A stretch of 64,000 nt of DNA from Desulfobulbus propionicus (GTDB lineage Bacteria; Desulfobacterota; Desulfobulbia; Desulfobulbales; Desulfobulbaceae), in contig PDTE01000025.1 of the NCBI GenBank assembly GCA_002747135.1, positions 1-64,000 on the forward strand, read 5' to 3'. The position numbers and the translations under genes were made by a program. The notes under the pieces are model-generated. The model worked only from the letters and a program-made list of their open reading frames with translations. It was not told the DNA's origin and made no database searches. This document shows, in pieces, positions 61,932 to 64,000 of this stretch (positions within the stretch are counted from its first letter, which is position 1; every line of letters begins with the position of its first letter).

Positions 61932-63965
61932 CTATGGAAGTTGTGATGACTGATGACGGGGCACGCCACCAGAGATATCCTGTCTCATCAGCTGTGATGT
62001 TCCAGGGGCACTGTCGTCCAGGACAACGGTCGCCACCTTACCCCTTTTAGCCTTGGAAGCAAAATATTGTTCAAGAACGGCTCCGGCGACAGGGGCGGCT
62101 GCGCTGCCGCCATGCAGACCATGTTCAACGACAACGGCAACAACAATCTCGGGATTAACTGCCGGGGCAAAACAAACAAACAAGGCGTGATCACGAAATT
62201 TATAGGGTATATCCTCTTCCTTCAGGTGTTTATACTGCTTTACTCTGACCACCTGGGCGGTACCGGTCTTGCCGCCTACAACAATTGATTTATCAGACAC
62301 CCTTGCCCTTCTCCCTGTTCCCCGTCTGCCATTCACGGCCTCCACCATACCGTCACGTACCAGTTTAAGATTACGTGACTGACCGGTAAGACGATGCAGA
62401 ATGTGTGGCTTGAAAGACTCCAGCACCCTGCCGTCAGGATCTTTGACCTCTTCAATCAGGGTTGGCTTATACAGGGTACCGCCATTTGCAATGGCAGCTG
62501 TCATTAAAGCCAGCTGCACAGGGGTGGCCAAATTAAACCCCTGACCAATGGCAACAGAGAGCGTCTCTCCTTCCTGCCATTTTTGGCCATGATGCCTTTT
62601 TTTCCAGTCTGCCGTAGGTATCAGGCCTGGTTTTTCGTGCTCCATTTCAATGCCGGTACGCTGCCCGAGCCCAAAAAGCCTGGCATATTTTGCCAATCGA
62701 TCCACTCCCAGCCGTTGACCAACCTGATAGAAATACACATCACAGGACTCTGAAAGGGCGCGCTGCAAATTTACCGCCCCATGTCCCCCTCTCTTCCAGC
62801 ACCTGTAGGTTCTGTTGCCGACCCGGTAGTATCCCGGACAGTAGAACACTGTTTCAGGAGAAACAACACGCTCTGCCAACCCCGCCAAGGCCGTGACAGG
62901 TTTATAGGTGGAACCGGGAGGGTACTGTCCCTGCACCAGTTTGTTCAGGAGAGGATTGTGCGGATTATCCAGCATGGCCTTCCAGGCTTTAATGGAAATA
63001 CCACCGACAAAATCATCCAGATGCAGTGCTGGCGAGCTGGCAAGGACAAGCAACCGTCCGGAATTAGGATCCAATGCCACCACCGCCCCTGCCCTGTCCT
63101 CCTTTTCCATAATATCTTCGGCCGCCTTTTGCAGCTCCATATCAACAGTCAGATACAGATCGTTACCAGGTAACGGTTCGAGTCCCTTAAGGTTTCTCTG
63201 TTCAAAGCCAAGGGAGTTGACCTCCATGGAGTGCAGGCCTTTTTCACCGCGAAGGTCCTTTTCCCTGAGTCGCTCAAGCCCCATTTTACCGATCATATCT
63301 CCGCGCCGGTATATATCGGCTTTATCTGCATCGAGCTCCTTTTGACTTACCTCTCCCAGATATCCAATCATGTGGGAGGCAAGATTTCCCCAGTGGTAGA
63401 CTCTGAGCGGGGCGACTTCAATCTTTATACCGGGCAGCTCCATACGATTGTTCTCAACCCGTGCAACGGTCTCCCAGTCCACATCTGCAGCCAGGCGTAT
63501 CGGGATATGCCCCTGGGTATGCGCCATTTTTCGTATTTTTTCCAGAAGCTCGGAAATATCTATCTTCAAGATACGGGTCACTCTTTTCAACCAGTCATCA
63601 TCAACCTTGTTATCCTCGCGTACCCAGACCACATTAAAAGACGGACGATTGGTCACTATTTCCCTGCCAAACCTGTCGTAAATATTCCCGCGCGGCGCAG
63701 TGACCTTCAGAGAACGAACCCGATTGGTATCAGCCAGCTTTTTATAACACTCACCCTTGTGTATCTGCAGATACCACAAACGACTGACAATGACCGCAAA
63801 AAAGAAAATCAGCACAAAAGAGGCATGCAAGGCTCTTTTCTTGTAGCCGTCTAATTCATAATCATCATGAGGGGTCAGTTTGGTTACCCCGTTTTCTCTG
63901 CTTCTCTCGGAATCAGGGAAAGATTCAGGTCGTCTTCTGTTTTTTTTACGCCGTACGTTTTTCAT
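61932..63965 (-). CDS. mrdA: Penicillin-binding protein 2 (MrdA), elongation transpeptidase
   Basis: 677 residues from the ATG at 63965; a frame start seven codons earlier lies in a repeat. One membrane anchor (about 45-63), PBP dimer domain with TAPRGNIYDRFGREIVTNRPSFNV, and the transpeptidase domain with active-site S352 and K355 (GSTYK), SCD (the SxN motif variant) and KTGTAQ. It makes cross-links in the side wall together with RodA. A basic cytoplasmic N-terminus (RRKKNRRRP) is typical. A GTAAC-family terminus begins six bases upstream of the start codon. Confidence 0.96.
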   Translation of the reverse strand: MKNVRRKKNRRRPESFPDSERSRENGVTKLTPHDDYELDGYKKRALHASFVLIFFFAVIVSRLWYLQIHKGECYKKLADTNRVRSLKVTAPRGNIYDRFGREIVTNRPSFNVVWVREDNKVDDDWLKRVTRILKIDISELLEKIRKMAHTQGHIPIRLAADVDWETVARVENNRMELPGIKIEVAPLRVYHWGNLASHMIGYLGEVSQKELDADKADIYRRGDMIGKMGLERLREKDLRGEKGLHSMEVNSLGFEQRNLKGLEPLPGNDLYLTVDMELQKAAEDIMEKEDRAGAVVALDPNSGRLLVLASSPALHLDDFVGGISIKAWKAMLDNPHNPLLNKLVQGQYPPGSTYKPVTALAGLAERVVSPETVFYCPGYYRVGNRTYRCWKRGGHGAVNLQRALSESCDVYFYQVGQRLGVDRLAKYARLFGLGQRTGIEMEHEKPGLIPTADWKKRHHGQKWQEGETLSVAIGQGFNLATPVQLALMTAAIANGGTLYKPTLIEEVKDPDGRVLESFKPHILHRLTGQSRNLKLVRDGMVEAVNGRRGTGRRARVSDKSIVVGGKTGTAQVVRVKQYKHLKEEDIPYKFRDHALFVCFAPAVNPEIVVAVVVEHGLHGGSAAAPVAGAVLEQYFASKAKRGKVATVVLDDSAPGTSQLMRQDISGGVPRHQSSQLP

Positions 63966-63970
63966 AAACT

Positions 63971-64000
63971 GTAACTCACAGGGCATGTATCACCCTGGTT
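63971..64000 (-). mobile_element. Edge of a GTAAC-family element upstream of mrdA
   Basis: GTAACTCACAGGGCATGTATC and ACCCTGGTT match the end of the element at 36567. The remainder lies beyond the window. Confidence 0.65.

Noticed and set aside
1..64000. The many similar short repeats as a CRISPR array
   Set aside because: The repeats are 70-190 bp, dispersed, in both orientations and flanked by target duplications; there are no regular spacers and no cas genes.

Overview
The window reads as chromosome from a Gram-negative anaerobe with dissimilatory sulfur metabolism, most likely a Desulfobulbales-type member of the Desulfobacterota. The grounds are a DsrC with both C-terminal cysteines, a polyferredoxin, MoaA with a molybdopterin enzyme, a B12 riboswitch, LPS-type glycosyl and acyl transferases, and a dnaG-rpoD pair. 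A cable-bacterium relative would fit, but the sequence alone does not prove it. No rRNA, tRNA or CRISPR array was seen.

Layout. 1-5.6 kb: metal/B12 block with a cut-off periplasmic binding protein, a cobalamin riboswitch with its own terminator ahead of a DUF4198 protein, a three-gene polyferredoxin operon and a BtuF-like binding protein. 5.7-13.4 kb: housekeeping (YjbQ, glycine-zipper lipoprotein, RmuC, MoaA, then the operon tsaD-rsmA-DUF2062-alcohol dehydrogenase). 13.9-35.2 kb: a large surface-polysaccharide locus in two convergent blocks. The plus-strand block has radical SAM, GT2, Mo/W oxidoreductase, polyprenyl-phosphate sugar transferase, AMP-forming ligase and zinc dehydrogenase. The minus-strand block has Wzc/Wzz-like, acyltransferase, flippase, polymerase/ligase, glycoside hydrolase, acyltransferase, GT9 and DUF362-ferredoxin. 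36-50 kb: dsrC, ppiD, a long SNF2 helicase, larB, dprA, rpoD, dnaG. 49.9-57.0 kb: an ion-homeostasis neighbourhood with a Ca2+/Na+ antiporter, a divergent diadenylate-cyclase-domain protein, a DUF1538 (UmpAB-like) pair, a PII-like protein and a long MscS-type channel. 57.5-64 kb: a decayed AAA/nuclease gene, an HPF-cold-shock fusion, hemH, and rodA with mrdA.

The strongest structural signal is a dispersed family of short elements (about 70-190 bp) with GTAAC...GTTAC ends. At least eight copies are flanked by perfect 8-bp direct repeats, which with the GTAA terminus is the signature of IS66-family transposition, so these look like IS66-type MITEs. Two further MITE-like families are present: a 144-162 bp hairpin element with 17-bp inverted ends, and a 221-bp element with 14-bp ends flanked by TTAG. 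The elements fill most intergenic gaps and sit directly at start and stop codons. In several genes they supply the stop codon, the C-terminal residues or the start region (Wzy-like, GT9, MscS-like, YjbQ, DprA, SNF2, RodA).

The two functional leads are the polysaccharide locus, which embeds redox enzymes unusual for such clusters, and the ion-homeostasis cluster, which brings together a cyclic-dinucleotide-type domain, cation antiporters, a PII-like protein and a mechanosensitive channel.
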